Source of the DNA: Candidatus Peregrinibacteria bacterium
GTDB lineage: Bacteria > Patescibacteriota > Gracilibacteria > UBA1369 > LOWO2-01-FULL-3
Assembly: GCA_014728975.1 (NCBI GenBank)
Contig: WJKQ01000048.1
Span: 1-14,529, forward strand
Direction: 5' to 3'
DNA: 14,529 nt
The translations under genes were made by a program, and so were the position numbers. Below, piece after piece: positions 14,137 to 14,529 of this stretch (position 1 is the first letter of the stretch; each line of letters opens with the position of its first letter). The notes beneath the pieces were generated by a model. The model did not search any database. It was not told where the DNA came from and was given only the letters and a program-made list of their open reading frames with translations.

Positions 14137-14529
14137 TTAAAGAAATTTTTGTACGTGAAAAACATTTAATGCTTTTTTACTCTCTACGTCAAGCTCAACG
14201 ATTACTCCGTTAAAAACCATTTTACCTTCTTCTTCCGGCTCAAACTTCACCGGCATCTGTGTCAAAAAATGATTAATAATAAGCTCTTTTTTGACTCCGA
14301 TAACAGAATCAAAAGAGCCCACCATGCCGGAATCCGTCATAAAAGCTGTACCTTTTTCGGAAATACGCGGATCGGAAGTGGGAACATGGGTATGAGTTCC
14401 GATAACTGCAGAAACTCTCCCGTCAAGATAAAAACTTAAAGCATATTTCTCCGAGGTCACTTCAGCATGAAAATCTACAAATATTCCTGCCAGATTTTCA
14501 TCGCTCGTCTCTTTCAAAATTTTATCCAC
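14137..14529 (-). CDS. YmdB-type metallophosphoesterase, C-terminal part (5' end beyond the window)
   Basis: 130 codons are open from the right edge to TAA 14139-14137. The first codon seen (GTG at the edge) is not taken as the real start. The visible part matches the second half of the TIGR00282/YmdB family: GIFVDFHAEVTSEK with a metal-binding His, LSFYLDGRVSAVIGTHTHVPTSDPRI with the GTHTH metal site, FMTDSGMVGSFDSVIGVKKE, and the ending ELDVESKKAL. Family members are binuclear-metal phosphodiesterases; the Bacillus YmdB cleaves 2',3'-cyclic nucleotides and cAMP in vitro and affects biofilm choice. Usual length is about 260 residues, so about half is missing here. It is the upstream gene of the S41 protease pair, in tandem with a nine-base gap. 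Confidence 0.92.
   Translation of the reverse strand: MDKILKETSDENLAGIFVDFHAEVTSEKYALSFYLDGRVSAVIGTHTHVPTSDPRISEKGTAFMTDSGMVGSFDSVIGVKKELIINHFLTQMPVKFEPEEEGKMVFNGVIVELDVESKKALNVFHVQKFL

Overview
The window looks like part of a compact, AT-rich bacterial genome, most plausibly a Patescibacteria/CPR member. The reasons are its small intergenic gaps, the near absence of Shine-Dalgarno motifs, the family mix (stand-alone B3/B4 protein, DUF5320 and DUF134 pair, CcdA fused to a thioredoxin fold, membrane-anchored SagB-like protein) and a surface protein with a variant sortase-like tail. A Peregrinibacteria-like lineage is possible, but this is inference and not proven by the sequence. All main frames are open in the standard bacterial code, and TGA is used as a stop at 6979-6981.

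Left part (1-3456, minus strand): a truncated ComEC-type metallo-beta-lactamase protein, then an exported surface protein with fibronectin III and Ig-like domains, a run of 17 glutamates and a LAETG/TM/basic tail. That gene has a clear promoter and a 13-bp stem terminator. Next comes a CNNM/CorC-family membrane protein with CBS domains.

Centre (3555-8299, plus strand): a free-standing B3/B4 domain gene lies directly before argS, whose HIGH motif is altered to GVHH. tRNA-Ser(UGA) follows, with its own promoter embedded in the argS 3' end. A 325-base gap holds a bidirectional terminator, a possible minus-strand gene remnant and a palindrome. Next come a DUF192 gene, a broken Mth938-like (AAMDC) gene not recoverable as a single ORF (start overlaps the DUF192 stop; centre deleted and frame shifted), and pyrD.

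Right part (8316-12935, plus strand): a strong promoter (TTGACA-17-TATATT) overlaid by a perfect 20-bp palindrome drives DUF5320, DUF134 (putative HTH regulator) and a thioredoxin-like/CcdA fusion. I read this as a small redox-linked, probably autoregulated operon. It is the most interesting unit here. A second promoter drives tRNA-Ser(GCU), followed without a visible terminator by a SagB-type flavoprotein and ilvD.

Right edge (12910-14529, minus strand): a YmdB-type metallophosphoesterase (truncated by the window edge) sits upstream of an S41 C-terminal processing protease. The protease gene overlaps the ilvD 3' end by 26 bases in convergent orientation. No CRISPR array, insertion sequence, phage gene or origin was seen.
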